Shown: positions 24,806-33,795, numbered from the stretch's first letter. The stretch: 64,000 bases of DNA from Treponema vincentii F0403 (GCF_000412995.1 NZ_KE332512.1:2141959-2205958); one strand, 5' to 3'. Translations and numbers: made by a program. Notes: a model not told the origin generated them from the sequence alone.

Positions 24806-25876
24806 ATGCGGTTAAATAAAATTGCGGTGCTGGTATTACCGGTTACCTTTTTGATTATTGCAACAGCAGCCGCTGCTGCGATTATTTTAACGGGAGATTC
24901 TGAAAAAGGAAGAAAAATGAACGCAATAAGTGCAGAATTACAAAAGGACGGCGTCTATGCCGTTATCGATACGAATAAGGGCGATATCGTTTTGGAATTG
25001 TTCTATAAGGAAACACCCATGACGGTATGTAACTTTGTCGGATTGGCAGAAGGAACATTGGACGCTGCAAAGGGAAAGCCTTTTTATGACGGCTTAACCT
25101 TCCACCGTGTCATCGCGAATTTTATGATTCAGGGCGGCGACCCCGACGGTAAAGGAACCGGTGGGCCGGGCTACCGTTTCCCCGATGAATTTGTCGACAA
25201 CCTCAAGCACAATACCGCCGGTATTCTTTCAATGGCAAATGCCGGACCGGGGACCAACGGATCGCAGTTTTTTATTACCCATGTACCAACTCCGTGGCTT
25301 GACGGAAAGCATACGGTATTCGGCCGTGTTGTAAAGGGACAGGATGTTGTAAACAAGATCGTGCAGGGCGACCGTATGAATTCCATATCGATTATCCGCA
25401 AAGGGGCTGATGCGCAAAAGTTTACCGCGACGCAGAAAGATTTTAATGCCTATCTTGCAGGAGCCGAAGAACGGGCAAAACAGCGCACCGCTCAAAGACG
25501 GGAAAAAAATGAAGCTTTTATAAAGCAAAAATTTCCCAATGCCGTTAGAACCGAAAGCGGTATCTTCTATACAATTACAAAAGAGGGAAAGGGCGCTCAA
25601 GCTCAAATAGGCAAAACCTTAACGATGAAGTATAAGGGCTCGTTATTGGACGGTACCGTATTTGACGATTCCGATATGCATGAACCGCTCAAGTTTGTTG
25701 CCGGTGCAGGACAGCTGATTGCCGGGTTCGATCAGCAAGCGGCGCAGATGGCGGTCGGTGAAAAGCGCACGATTGTTATTCCTCCGGAGCTTGCCTACGG
25801 TTCCCGCGGAGCCGGCGGGGTTATTCCCCCCGATAGCTATTTGGTCTTTGACCTTGAGCTGCTTTCGGTAAAGTAA
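24806..25876 (+). CDS. Dual-family peptidyl-prolyl isomerase (cyclophilin-FKBP fusion)
   Basis: This 356-aa protein joins two unrelated prolyl isomerases. After an N-terminal membrane segment (about 5-30), residues about 48-200 are a cyclophilin: [15 protein letters not shown] holds the active-site Arg and Gln, and [16 protein letters not shown] and [12 protein letters not shown] are family signatures. A charged helix (about 210-255) leads to an FKBP domain (about 265-356), with [12 protein letters not shown] and [15 protein letters not shown]. Such fusions are rare and have been reported in a few treponemes and flavobacteria. It probably works outside the inner membrane, folding exported proteins, which fits its place next to yidC and secDF. 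Confidence 0.88.
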   Translation: MRLNKIAVLVLPVTFLIIATAAAAAIILTGDSEKGRKMNAISAELQKDGVYAVIDTNKGDIVLELFYKETPMTVCNFVGLAEGTLDAAKGKPFYDGLTFHRVIANFMIQGGDPDGKGTGGPGYRFPDEFVDNLKHNTAGILSMANAGPGTNGSQFFITHVPTPWLDGKHTVFGRVVKGQDVVNKIVQGDRMNSISIIRKGADAQKFTATQKDFNAYLAGAEERAKQRTAQRREKNEAFIKQKFPNAVRTESGIFYTITKEGKGAQAQIGKTLTMKYKGSLLDGTVFDDSDMHEPLKFVAGAGQLIAGFDQQAAQMAVGEKRTIVIPPELAYGSRGAGGVIPPDSYLVFDLELLSVK

Positions 25877-25896
25877 TAGCGGTATTAGCCCAAGAA

Positions 25897-25925
25897 TTGA
25901 CTACGTATTTTTTTTGTGCTAGTAT
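25897..25925 (+). promoter_or_regulatory. yajC-secDF promoter
   Basis: TTGACT (25897-25902), 17 nt including a T-run, TAGTAT (25920-25925), giving a leader of about 30 nt before yajC. A separate unit for the SecDF operon is likely. Confidence 0.65.
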
Positions 25926-25960
25926 TTTAAGGATATTTATCATAAATAAGGATGTAAATA

Positions 25961-26398
25961 ATGAATGCTATTCCATTGTTGCAGCAAGCCGCATCAGGGG
26001 GGAGCTTTATTCCTCTTCTGGCTCTCGGTCTCATCTTTGTAATTTTCTACGTTTTTATTATCGGCCCTCAAAAGAAAGAGCAAAAGAAAACGCAGGAAAT
26101 GATCGCTTCCGTCCAAAAGGGTGATAAAGTTATCACAATCGGCGGTATTCACGGCGTGGTGTCTTCCGTAAAAGAAACAACAATCATTCTTAAAGTTGAC
26201 GATAATTGTAAGCTCGAAATGAATCGTTCCGCAATCGGCAACGTCATATTGGATGAAAAAACGAAGGCGAGCCGCTTGGCAAATATGCCGGAAAAAACTT
26301 CGCTGCTTTCTTCTCTCTTCAAAAAGAAAGAAAAGAAAGCTGAAGATTCCGGCTCCGAGAAGCCGCAGCCGCCCGATTTTTCCGGCGAAGCGGAATAA
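25961..26398 (+). CDS. yajC: Preprotein translocase accessory subunit YajC
   Basis: This 145-aa protein has one N-terminal membrane segment (LLALGLIFVIFYVFIIGPQKKEQKKTQEM), then the YajC core with VQKGDKVITIGGIHGVVSSV. It is longer than the usual 110 aa because of a charged C-terminal tail (KKKEKKAEDSGSEKPQPPDFSGEAE). It associates with SecDF at the translocon. secD follows after 96 nt. Confidence 0.92.
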   Translation: MNAIPLLQQAASGGSFIPLLALGLIFVIFYVFIIGPQKKEQKKTQEMIASVQKGDKVITIGGIHGVVSSVKETTIILKVDDNCKLEMNRSAIGNVILDEKTKASRLANMPEKTSLLSSLFKKKEKKAEDSGSEKPQPPDFSGEAE

Positions 26399-26494
26399 CC
26401 GTTCCGTAAAACGAGGAGCGTCCCGGCTTATAATCGTTCGTGCTGTGCCTAACCCCAGTATGAACGTTTATTTCCGTTAGATGAGGAGATAGAC

Positions 26495-28240
26495 ATGAAA
26501 AAGCGAACTCGATTCGTGATTGTTCTGGCTGTGTTAGGCCTCTGTTTTGTGTTTTTGTATCCTACCCTTAAATGGTATTTTTGGACAGGTAAAGACGATA
26601 AGGCACTGGCGCTCGGTTCCAGAGAAAAGATTAAAGATTATGTCATAAATATGACCAAAACGGATATCGACGCGTTAATCGCATCTGCAAAAAAAGGCGA
26701 CACCGAGCCGGTTCCGGCAAAATATGATCCGCTTATTAAGGCTGCAAAGAAAAATTTAAAAAGCCTTGGTAAAGAGCAGCCTGCGGTATGGACGGCGGGC
26801 GCCTTGCTTGCGGCATTTCCCGAAAGTTCCGAAGATAAAGCTCGCGCGGCAATGAGTCCTATTTTGGAAGATGCATATCGAAGTAAAATATTGAGCATTA
26901 AAACTGCGCAGGCAAATGCGGTTAAGCTCGGTCTCGATCTTTCAGGCGGTATGAGTATCATTATAAAAGCAGATTTAAGTGCAGTGACCGGTGATAGCGG
27001 CGATACAACGACTTCGGCAAAAAAAGAAGCGATGAATTTAGCCATCGATACCATTTCCAGCCGTATCGATAAATTCGGTTTGACCGAACCCGTTATCAGA
27101 CAGCAGGGTGAAGATCGTATCTACGTGGAAATTCCCGGTGCTGCCGATGCCGATAAAATCAATTCCATCATCATGGGACGTGGACTACTTGCGTTCCATA
27201 TCGTAGACGATGATGCAACTCAAGCTTTCTATTCTTATTACAATGCCAATCCAACACGTACCTTTGATGCGGATTACAACCTTATAGACCCTTCTATTAT
27301 TCCTGCGGACACTACAGTGCTTGGGGTATATAGCAAGGATGCTTACGGTTTGGATGAACGGCAAGGTTTCCTTGTTATAAAAAAAGAAGCCGCGCTTGAA
27401 GGGAAGCATTTACAGAGAGTAAGCACTACTACAAGCCAAACCAATGAACCGCTTGTTGTATTTGAACTCGACAAGGAAGGGGCGGAAATCTTTGCAACCG
27501 TTACCACTGAAAATCAAGGTAAACGGCTCGCTATTGTATCCGACGATAAGATTAAATCCGCACCCAATATCAAAGAGCCGATTACCGGCGGTACGGGAAC
27601 CATTAGCGGGTTTAGTGCCGATGAAGCGGAAAACCTTAAAACGATTTTGCGTACCGCATGGCTCAATGTGCCGCTCCAGTTGGAAAATCAGCAGGTTATC
27701 GGCGCGAGCATGGGCGAGCAGGCTATCAATCAAGGTTTAATGGCATTGCAGTGGGGCTTAATCGCCGTTTTAGCGTTTATGCTGATTTGGTACCGCTCTG
27801 CCGGTATTAACGCATGTATTGCACAGGTATTGAATCTGTACATCGTATTCAGCGTACTTTCCGCATTTAACCTTACGCTCACGCTTCCGAGTATTGCCGG
27901 TATGATTTTAACAATCGGTATGGCGGTCGATGCAAACGTCGTTATATTTGAAAGAATTAAAGAAGAACTTGCCTTGCATAAAAGCAGAGAAGCCGCTATT
28001 CAAACCGGTTTTGATCATGCTTTCTGGGCAATTATGGACTCCAATATTACTACCTTTATTGCGGCTCTCTTCTTATCGATATTGGGAACCGGACCGATTA
28101 AGGGATTTGCTTACAGCTTGACAATCGGTGTTGTTTCTTCCGTATTTACTGCCCTTTTTGTTTCACGGCTTATCTTTGATTTCGGCACGGAAACATTGCA
28201 CCAGAAGAAGCTGCATATTACTTGGAGGTCGCTCGTATGA
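26495..28240 (+). CDS. secD: Protein translocase subunit SecD
   Basis: This 581-aa protein has the SecD layout: a first membrane helix (about 6-28), periplasmic P1 domain with LGLDLSGGMSIII (the D-L-x-G-G motif), a treponemal insert, and the C-terminal five-helix RND domain with GMAVDANVVIFERIKEEL (D-A-N-V family motif, about 476-493). SecDF uses the proton motive force to pull exported proteins from SecYEG. ATGAGGAGATAG-type sequence precedes the ATG. Its stop overlaps the secF start. Confidence 0.95.
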   Translation: MKKRTRFVIVLAVLGLCFVFLYPTLKWYFWTGKDDKALALGSREKIKDYVINMTKTDIDALIASAKKGDTEPVPAKYDPLIKAAKKNLKSLGKEQPAVWTAGALLAAFPESSEDKARAAMSPILEDAYRSKILSIKTAQANAVKLGLDLSGGMSIIIKADLSAVTGDSGDTTTSAKKEAMNLAIDTISSRIDKFGLTEPVIRQQGEDRIYVEIPGAADADKINSIIMGRGLLAFHIVDDDATQAFYSYYNANPTRTFDADYNLIDPSIIPADTTVLGVYSKDAYGLDERQGFLVIKKEAALEGKHLQRVSTTTSQTNEPLVVFELDKEGAEIFATVTTENQGKRLAIVSDDKIKSAPNIKEPITGGTGTISGFSADEAENLKTILRTAWLNVPLQLENQQVIGASMGEQAINQGLMALQWGLIAVLAFMLIWYRSAGINACIAQVLNLYIVFSVLSAFNLTLTLPSIAGMILTIGMAVDANVVIFERIKEELALHKSREAAIQTGFDHAFWAIMDSNITTFIAALFLSILGTGPIKGFAYSLTIGVVSSVFTALFVSRLIFDFGTETLHQKKLHITWRSLV

Positions 28241-29478
28241 AAAAAACGATAAAATTCAGTAAGCTTTTCGGTGTTATGGTTCTCGTGAGCTCTGCTCTTA
28301 TTATTTCCGGTCTTGTAGGTCTTTTTACGAAAGGCATTAACTTCGGTATTGACTTTCAGGCAGGATTTATCGAGAAAGTAAGGTTTGCGCCTTCGGCATT
28401 TATTTTAACATATAACGGCGAAAAAAACATACAGGTAGCGCAAAGTTCACAAAGCATTGATGTTACCGTCATCTCTACGGATTCTGAAAATAGAGTATAT
28501 TCGTTTAGATATGGCGAATACCCTACAGTGGGGCAGTTTATCGAAGCGTTGCAGCAGCAAATCGACGGTATAAAGGTTAATTTGCTTGCAAAGGCCGATA
28601 CTGCATTGCAAAGTGTGTTTATTACTTCAGAAATCTCCCGTGTTACGGCGGAGCCGTTTCGTGTGCATTATATTCCGGAGCAAATACAGCCGATCGATGC
28701 CGATGAGGTGCGTCATGCGTTGGCATCCATTCCTTCGGTTTCGGTACAGCAGATCGGTGAAGCCCGCGACCGCACATTCCAAATCCGGTTACCCGATAAC
28801 GGTACTTATACAAATGCAAATGCCGAGCTGCGGGCATTGATAAACACCGCATTGGTGAATGCCTACGAAGCGGATAATTTTGCCGTATTGAGTACCGACT
28901 TTGTCGGTTCCCGTTTTTCAGGTTCGCTTGCCCGTCAAGCGGTACTTCTGGTAGTGGGGGCTTTGTTCTTAATCTTTTTCTACGCCTTAGTGCGGTTCCG
29001 CTGGACATTTGCGTTAGGCGCCGTTCTTGCTTTGGTTCATGACGTGTTGATTATGCTCACCTTTATCGTGTGGACGCAAATGGAATTCAATTCAACCACA
29101 ATCGCGGCGATCTTAACCATTGTCGGATACTCTATCAACGACACGGTTGTCGTATTCGACCGTATCCGCGAAAATATCCGGCTTAATCCTAAGCTGTCGT
29201 TGATTGAAGTTTTGGATCTTGCGCAAACCGAAGTGTTGAGCAGAACGATTATTACAACCGTTACTACCATGCTTGCCGCTGTTTCGCTCTATATTTTTAC
29301 AACGGGCACTATGAAGGATTTTGCACTTGCGTTGTTGGTAGGTATGACGAGCGGTGTATATTCGACAATCTATATTGCCGGTGCTTGTATTACTTTCTTC
29401 TCCGGTAAAAAGCAGGCAGGCGATTTACTGCTCGGTAAAGAAGAAAAAAAGGCTCACCTTTCCGAAGTAACAGTGTAA
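28237..29478 (+). CDS. secF: Protein translocase subunit SecF
   Basis: ATG 28237 overlaps the secD stop (ATGA); an in-frame start 15 nt earlier is less likely. The 413-aa product has a first membrane helix, the FGIDFQAG motif (variant of G-x-D-F-x-G-G), a periplasmic domain that is longer than usual (about 55-230), and the RND-like core with ILTIVGYSINDTVVVFDRIREN (about 290-312). It pairs with SecD. A terminator follows at 29559. Confidence 0.94.
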   Translation: MKKTIKFSKLFGVMVLVSSALIISGLVGLFTKGINFGIDFQAGFIEKVRFAPSAFILTYNGEKNIQVAQSSQSIDVTVISTDSENRVYSFRYGEYPTVGQFIEALQQQIDGIKVNLLAKADTALQSVFITSEISRVTAEPFRVHYIPEQIQPIDADEVRHALASIPSVSVQQIGEARDRTFQIRLPDNGTYTNANAELRALINTALVNAYEADNFAVLSTDFVGSRFSGSLARQAVLLVVGALFLIFFYALVRFRWTFALGAVLALVHDVLIMLTFIVWTQMEFNSTTIAAILTIVGYSINDTVVVFDRIRENIRLNPKLSLIEVLDLAQTEVLSRTIITTVTTMLAAVSLYIFTTGTMKDFALALLVGMTSGVYSTIYIAGACITFFSGKKQAGDLLLGKEEKKAHLSEVTV

Positions 29479-29558
29479 AATTACGTAGAGTTCCAAGCTC
29501 TTTTAAAGCCAAAGGCAACTTTAGCAGCTGCCCGGTAAGCAGCCTTTTTAATTTTGAC

Positions 29559-29595
29559 AAACCTCTAAAAGCTTCTGTTTTTAGAGGTTTTTTAT
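29559..29595 (+). terminator. secF terminator, CCTCTAAAA hairpin family
   Basis: AAACCTCTAAAA pairs with TTTTAGAGGTTT around an 8-nt loop, then a T-run. It shares its stem with the hairpins at 32191-32220 and 35261-35290. The remainder of 29479-29746 holds no gene that I can support. Confidence 0.8.
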
Positions 29596-29708
29596 TTATG
29601 TGGAGGTTTTTGCTACCCACCGTTCTTCGGTCGCACTGTGCTGTAATAAAGCGTATCAAAACCGGATTACTTTTCCTTTGATAGTACCCTGCCGGACAAA
29701 GCGGTAAG

Positions 29709-29744
29709 ATAATTCATAATTCTTAATTAAGAATTATGAATTAT
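29709..29744. repeat. Perfect 36-bp AT-rich palindrome
   Basis: The half-site ATAATTCATAATTCTTAA is followed exactly by its reverse complement. It lies 2 nt after the stop of the PUR-domain gene. The inner 32 bp recur exactly at 47500-47531. It may act as a terminator or mRNA-end stabiliser, or be a small mobile repeat. Confidence 0.75.
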
Positions 29745-29746
29745 TT

Positions 29747-30127
29747 TCATTCCGCGCCGTCTTTTTTAACGATGCGTACCTTCCGTGCCGGCTTTGTGCT
29801 TGTGTTTCGCTTGTTGATGACTTTCTTCTTTTCCGTGGTTGCAGCGTCAGCGTTGATGCTCCGTTGCTTTTTTTCCCGTTTTTCTTTGAGCTGCTCTTTC
29901 CGCTTTTTTTCGATAAATTCAAGGCTTGCATTCAGTCCCTGTAAAAAGGTTTGCATTTCATCTTGAAACACGACAATCGCATGGCGGTCAAAACCGGCGC
30001 CGTCGGTGTTTTTGCTTTCGACTATCTGCAAAAAAACATCACCCAGCCGGTTTTCTTTCACATTAAAAAAGTATGTCCGGTTTTCTACCGGAATTTGAGT
30101 GGTAAACAATTCTCCGCGAATTCCCAT
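29747..30127 (-). CDS. PUR-alpha-like nucleic-acid-binding protein (BpuR type)
   Basis: ATG 30127 (MGIRGELFTTQIPVENRTYFFNVKEN) is chosen because GGGAAGGAT precedes it. A longer frame from GTG 30208 would begin inside the conserved hairpin element. Residues 1-80 match the bacterial PUR domain (DUF3276), including RTYFFNVKENRLGD and the LQIVESK strand; Borrelia BpuR shares this opening. BpuR binds DNA and RNA and controls gene expression. Here a Lys/Arg-rich tail of about 45 residues is added (EKKRKEQLKEKREKKQRS), which should raise RNA affinity. It follows the phosphohexomutase gene with a 164-nt structured spacer, so autoregulation through that RNA is possible. Confidence 0.82.
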   Translation of the reverse strand: MGIRGELFTTQIPVENRTYFFNVKENRLGDVFLQIVESKNTDGAGFDRHAIVVFQDEMQTFLQGLNASLEFIEKKRKEQLKEKREKKQRSINADAATTEKKKVINKRNTSTKPARKVRIVKKDGAE

Positions 30128-30141
30128 TCTTGTATCCTTCC

Positions 30142-30291
30142 CATAAATTCGACAGCCGAACAAAATATCAATTTTGGCGGCAGGCGAATTCGTGCGCGAA
30201 AAGCGCACATATAATCAGTGATGTTTGCCGCACGGCAAACTCGCAGTGTTTTTCAGCGGTACCTATCTGTACCGCTGAAAATAAACCTTCC
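30142..30291 (-). ncRNA. Structured leader element, copy B (PUR gene leader)
   Basis: Reading on the minus strand right after the phosphohexomutase stop, four hairpins parallel those of copy A: 13 bp (30250-30262/30269-30281), GTTTGCC/GGCAAAC near 30223-30240, GTGCGC/GCGCAC (30192-30208) and AATTCG/CGAATT (30185-30190/30146-30151). The 22-nt core is 30156-30177. Stem bases differ from copy A on both sides in a way that keeps pairing. It ends just before the PUR gene ribosome site. Confidence 0.65.
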
Positions 30292-32160
30292 CTATTTTTT
30301 TCCCGATACTGCCGCATCGGCTCTGCGTACCATATCTCCCTGCCACTGCACAAGATATTCTTCCGCTGCCTGATTATGGCCTTTAATATCCGCCATAATG
30401 CGGAACACGGGTTCCGTACCGGAACCGCGCATCCAGATAAAGGCTATCGGCGTATGGTTGGTATTATAAAATTGTATTTTAAGGCCGCCCTTTGCGGAAG
30501 CCCCAAAATCACTGAGATTCTCCGTGCAAACCGTTCGGTTGTAAGAGAAAACTTTGCAGGCGGTTATACCGAACCGCTCTTTAAGCAGCTGCTTTTTCTT
30601 CGCCCATTCCTGCAGAAAAATCTTTTGATATGCCGATTTTAGCGCAGTGTGATCGGCCGTATGAATGTGCATCAAGGCGCGTTCTTCCTGCGTCGGGGTT
30701 GTCCAATAGCAGGGGAGCGTTGCGATGATATCCGCAAAGGTAAAATCCGGCCGGTATTTTGCCGTTTGTCCCGACTGCTCGCACCAGATGCGGAATGGGC
30801 AGGGGGTATTCGGCTTATCTTTGATGAGCAAAAGCTTACTGATTGCAAAAAGCGTGTTTAACGGGTCGCGCACGGCTGCGGGGTACGTAATATTTCCGCC
30901 GTTGGAACCTTCGCCCAGTATCCGTACCCGGTAACCGTACCGGCGCGCATCTTCCGCTCGGTTAACCACATTGGCTTCGCCTACCTCCGCATAAAATACT
31001 TCGGCGCCCAAAGCAGTTGCAATTTCGTTAATGCGGAGCGATGTCGGCCCGTTTACGGTAACCGCGAGCGGTGCATCGGTTTTACCGCTGTAGCGGAGGT
31101 GGCTCAGTTCCGCGATAACCGAAAGGGCGAAGACTTCCTGCGCTTCCAATATCAGCGCTTTTTGCTGCGCCTCATCCCAGTAGATGATATTGCCACGGTC
31201 GCCGTCGCAGTCGGGCATATAGCCGAAAAGCGTGTTCTCCGCTTGCGCTGGATTGCTCCGGTGCAGTTCTTCGAGCTTGGCTGCGCAGGTTACAAGATTG
31301 TCTCCTTCGGGAATAATGCCGTGGACAATGGTTCCGGCTTTTTCCGCGATGCCGGTAAGCTGCATATCTAATTGTTCAAAGAATGTCCTGTCTACCGAGG
31401 CGGCGCGGGCGCTGCCGTTAAAGTCCGCAACCAGCGTGAACGGTTTACCCGCTTCGGCCAGCGCGGCGCATTGCTGTTTAAGGCTGGCAAAAAAACGTGC
31501 TTGTTCCGCCGTGTCTTGTGAATCGGCAATAACTTCCCGTAAAAAGTTTTTGTAGGCCGTAAGCGCCGCTTGCTTGTGCGCCGCCTCCGATTCAAACACC
31601 GTGCGCAGTTGTGCCGGATCGGCATCTTTACGCAAGAGGTTTACGGCATCCGGGCGCGCAGCCTCGCACTTCTGTGTAAAGAGGGCTATCAGCCGCGCTG
31701 ATTGGTTCCCGTCCAGTACGCCGCCGCTATTCAGCCCGAACTTAAAGCCGTTATGCCCGATGGGGTTGTGGCTTGCAGAAATATACATAAAAGCCGCCCC
31801 GATAGTGCGTGCATAAGCCATAATTTCCGGCGCTGCGGTTATTCCGGCAGATTGCACCGTAATGGCTGTTGAACCTGCTGCGGCGGAAGCTGCAAACGCC
31901 GTTACCGCCTCTTTTAACAGCGCGGCTCCGGTGGGGCGGCTGTCGCGTGCTACGATTACCGTGCGGATTGCCGGGAATTCCGCGTGTAAGAACTCCGCAA
32001 AAGATTGCGCGGCGAGAAAGACGATATCGCGGTCGGCGGCGGAAATCGCCGGAATTCCGTCGTTTTCGTTTCCGGATTGTGCAAAAACTTTCCTCCAGCC
32101 CGACGCCGATAGGATCATCTTTTCAAAAGCCTGCTGTAATTCAGGGTATGCCGTATTCAT
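30292..32160 (-). CDS. Phosphoglucomutase/phosphomannomutase family protein
   Basis: This 622-aa alpha-D-phosphohexomutase has the catalytic serine loop YISASHNP (Ser130), the metal loop DCDGDR (about 306-311), a sugar-binding EGSNGG loop, and a C-terminal phosphate-binding stretch with RGSGTEPVFRI. It interconverts hexose 1- and 6-phosphates for glycolysis and envelope sugars; exact sugar preference cannot be read. It is longer than the 450-570 aa typical of the family. GGATGGAGA precedes the ATG. It lies downstream of the aminopeptidase on the same strand, separated by three hairpins. Confidence 0.85.
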   Translation of the reverse strand: MNTAYPELQQAFEKMILSASGWRKVFAQSGNENDGIPAISAADRDIVFLAAQSFAEFLHAEFPAIRTVIVARDSRPTGAALLKEAVTAFAASAAAGSTAITVQSAGITAAPEIMAYARTIGAAFMYISASHNPIGHNGFKFGLNSGGVLDGNQSARLIALFTQKCEAARPDAVNLLRKDADPAQLRTVFESEAAHKQAALTAYKNFLREVIADSQDTAEQARFFASLKQQCAALAEAGKPFTLVADFNGSARAASVDRTFFEQLDMQLTGIAEKAGTIVHGIIPEGDNLVTCAAKLEELHRSNPAQAENTLFGYMPDCDGDRGNIIYWDEAQQKALILEAQEVFALSVIAELSHLRYSGKTDAPLAVTVNGPTSLRINEIATALGAEVFYAEVGEANVVNRAEDARRYGYRVRILGEGSNGGNITYPAAVRDPLNTLFAISKLLLIKDKPNTPCPFRIWCEQSGQTAKYRPDFTFADIIATLPCYWTTPTQEERALMHIHTADHTALKSAYQKIFLQEWAKKKQLLKERFGITACKVFSYNRTVCTENLSDFGASAKGGLKIQFYNTNHTPIAFIWMRGSGTEPVFRIMADIKGHNQAAEEYLVQWQGDMVRRADAAVSGKK

Positions 32161-32190
32161 ATATTCTCCATCCCAAAATCGATCAATGGG

Positions 32191-32220
32191 AACCTCTAAA
32201 AACTTCAGTTTTTAGAGGTT
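32191..32220. terminator. Perfect hairpin, CCTCTAAAA family
   Basis: AACCTCTAAAAACT pairs with AGTTTTTAGAGGTT over a 2-nt loop (TC). It is the exact reverse complement of the copy at 35261-35290. It lies 31 nt upstream of the phosphohexomutase ATG, so for that gene it would sit in the leader. Confidence 0.65.
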
Positions 32221-32242
32221 TTCCTTAGATGTAATTTGCGAT

Positions 32243-32285
32243 GTTTCAGTTTAAGTCGTTGTGATATAAAGACTTAAACTGAAAC
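32243..32285. repeat. 15-bp inverted repeat between aminopeptidase and mutase genes
   Basis: GTTTCAGTTTAAGTC (32243-32257) and its exact complement (32271-32285) are 13 nt apart. No T-run follows on either strand. It is the middle of three hairpins in 32191-32330; function unknown. Confidence 0.6.
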
Positions 32286-32290
32286 TCGTC

Positions 32291-32330
32291 GGGCATCTCT
32301 AAAAATCTAACCGAGTTTTTAGAGATGCCC
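32291..32330 (-). terminator. Hairpin downstream of the M18 aminopeptidase gene
   Basis: GGGCATCTCTAAAAA (32291-32305) pairs with TTTTTAGAGATGCCC (32316-32330). It is the first strong hairpin met after the aminopeptidase stop and shares the CTCTAAAAA stem core with the other terminator-like repeats. Confidence 0.6.
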
Positions 32331-32364
32331 TAATTTAAAAATCTAACCGGCTTTTTAGAGATAC

Positions 32365-33795
32365 TCAGCCTTTTAAAAACGCCTTGTATGCTCGGTATGC
32401 CATCAAAAGATCCGCTTTACTGATCAATTCGATGGGGGCGTGCATTGACAAGACCGGTACGCCGCAGTCCACGACTTCCGTTCCGTACTTGGCAAGGATG
32501 TAGGCTATCGTGCCTCCTCCACCGGCGTCGGTCATACCAAGTTCCGCCGTCTGCCAGACAACGTTGTTGCTGTCGAATAAATGCCTGATCTTTTGGAGAT
32601 ACTCGGCGTTTGCGTCGTTTGAACCGCCCTTGCCGCCGGAACCGGTGTACTTATTGATGCAGATACCGCTGCCGATAAACGCCGAATTGAGTTTTTCGAA
32701 TACGGATGTAAACGCGGGGTCATAACCGGCGGATACGTCGGCCGACAGCATACACGAATTGGCGAATGCACGGCGTACGCCTAAATCGCACGGGGCGTTT
32801 TGCAGCGCGGCAATTTCCGCAACCATGTTTTCAAAGTAGAGCGCTGTCATGCCGGTGTTGCCTACCGAACCGATTTCTTCTTTATCGGCAAAGAGGGCAA
32901 CGGCAGTCTTTGCAGGGGTGCCCGAAACTTCGAGTATCGCTTTCAGTGTTGTGTAAGCGCACACGCGGTCGTCATGTCCGTGCCCCGCAATCATCGAGTT
33001 ATCAAGTCCGACATTCCGCGCCTTTCCTGCAGGGACAATCTCAAGCTCCGCAACGCGGAAGTCTTCTTCGGTAATGCCGTATTTTTGATTGAGAATTTTG
33101 AGGATGTTCTCCTTAACGGGAGACGCTTTATCTCCTTTTTTGTCCTCTTTATCCTCATCTTTTTTCTTATCGTCCGGCGTTGCGGGTTTCATATTCCCGA
33201 CCAGTACGTTAAGCTGTTCGGCGGTAATGCCTTCCGCTAAGGTTTCCTGCAGCTGCTTTTTTGAAAGGTGAATTAGCAAATCACTGATAAACAGCACCGG
33301 ATCGTTTTCGTCTTCGCCGATGCATACTTCAACCTTCTTTCCCTCTTTGGTAAAAATAACCCCATGGATTGCGAGCGGAATTGCAGTCCATTGATATTTT
33401 TTGATTCCGCCGTAATAGTGCGTTTTTAAAAATACGAGGTTGGAGTCTTCGTAGAGCGGCATCTGTTTGACGTCGAGACGGGGGCTGTCGATATGGGCGC
33501 CGACGATATTCATCCCCTGCGTAATATCCTTGCCGAGTACCATCATCACAACGGATTTGTCCTTATTATTAAGATATACCTTTGTACCCGCAGGCGCCGT
33601 TCCGCTTTTTATCACTTCTTCCAGCGGTTTAAAACCGGCTTCTTTTGCCTGCCGTATGATATGAGCGGCGCATTCGCGTTCGGTCTTTCCGGTGTTTAAA
33701 AATGAAATGTAGTTTTGAGAAAGCGTTTGCATTTCGGCAAGTTCGCTTTCGGTGAGTTTTTCCCACGCCGTTTTGGCCTTATACGTTAGTTCCAT
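32365..33795 (-). CDS. M18-family aminopeptidase
   Basis: This 476-aa zinc aminopeptidase has the M18 metal ligands: His101 in GAHIDSPRLD, Asp275/276 in AGHGHDDRVCA, and Glu306/307 in FADKEEIGS; a C-terminal His in LSMHAPIELISKADL completes the set. Such enzymes form large cytosolic tetrahedral complexes that remove N-terminal residues, often acidic ones, from peptides, which suits an amino-acid-fermenting treponeme. An odd Lys/Asp/Glu-rich loop (about 208-225) interrupts the dimerisation domain. AAGAGGT precedes the ATG. Its gene is divergent from the symporter. Confidence 0.88.
   Translation of the reverse strand: MELTYKAKTAWEKLTESELAEMQTLSQNYISFLNTGKTERECAAHIIRQAKEAGFKPLEEVIKSGTAPAGTKVYLNNKDKSVVMMVLGKDITQGMNIVGAHIDSPRLDVKQMPLYEDSNLVFLKTHYYGGIKKYQWTAIPLAIHGVIFTKEGKKVEVCIGEDENDPVLFISDLLIHLSKKQLQETLAEGITAEQLNVLVGNMKPATPDDKKKDEDKEDKKGDKASPVKENILKILNQKYGITEEDFRVAELEIVPAGKARNVGLDNSMIAGHGHDDRVCAYTTLKAILEVSGTPAKTAVALFADKEEIGSVGNTGMTALYFENMVAEIAALQNAPCDLGVRRAFANSCMLSADVSAGYDPAFTSVFEKLNSAFIGSGICINKYTGSGGKGGSNDANAEYLQKIRHLFDSNNVVWQTAELGMTDAGGGGTIAYILAKYGTEVVDCGVPVLSMHAPIELISKADLLMAYRAYKAFLKG

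Noticed and set aside
30128..30208. N-terminal extension of the PUR-domain protein from GTG 30208
   Set aside because: It would translate the conserved hairpin element, has no ribosome site, and PUR proteins begin at the MGIRGE-like residue coded at 30127.
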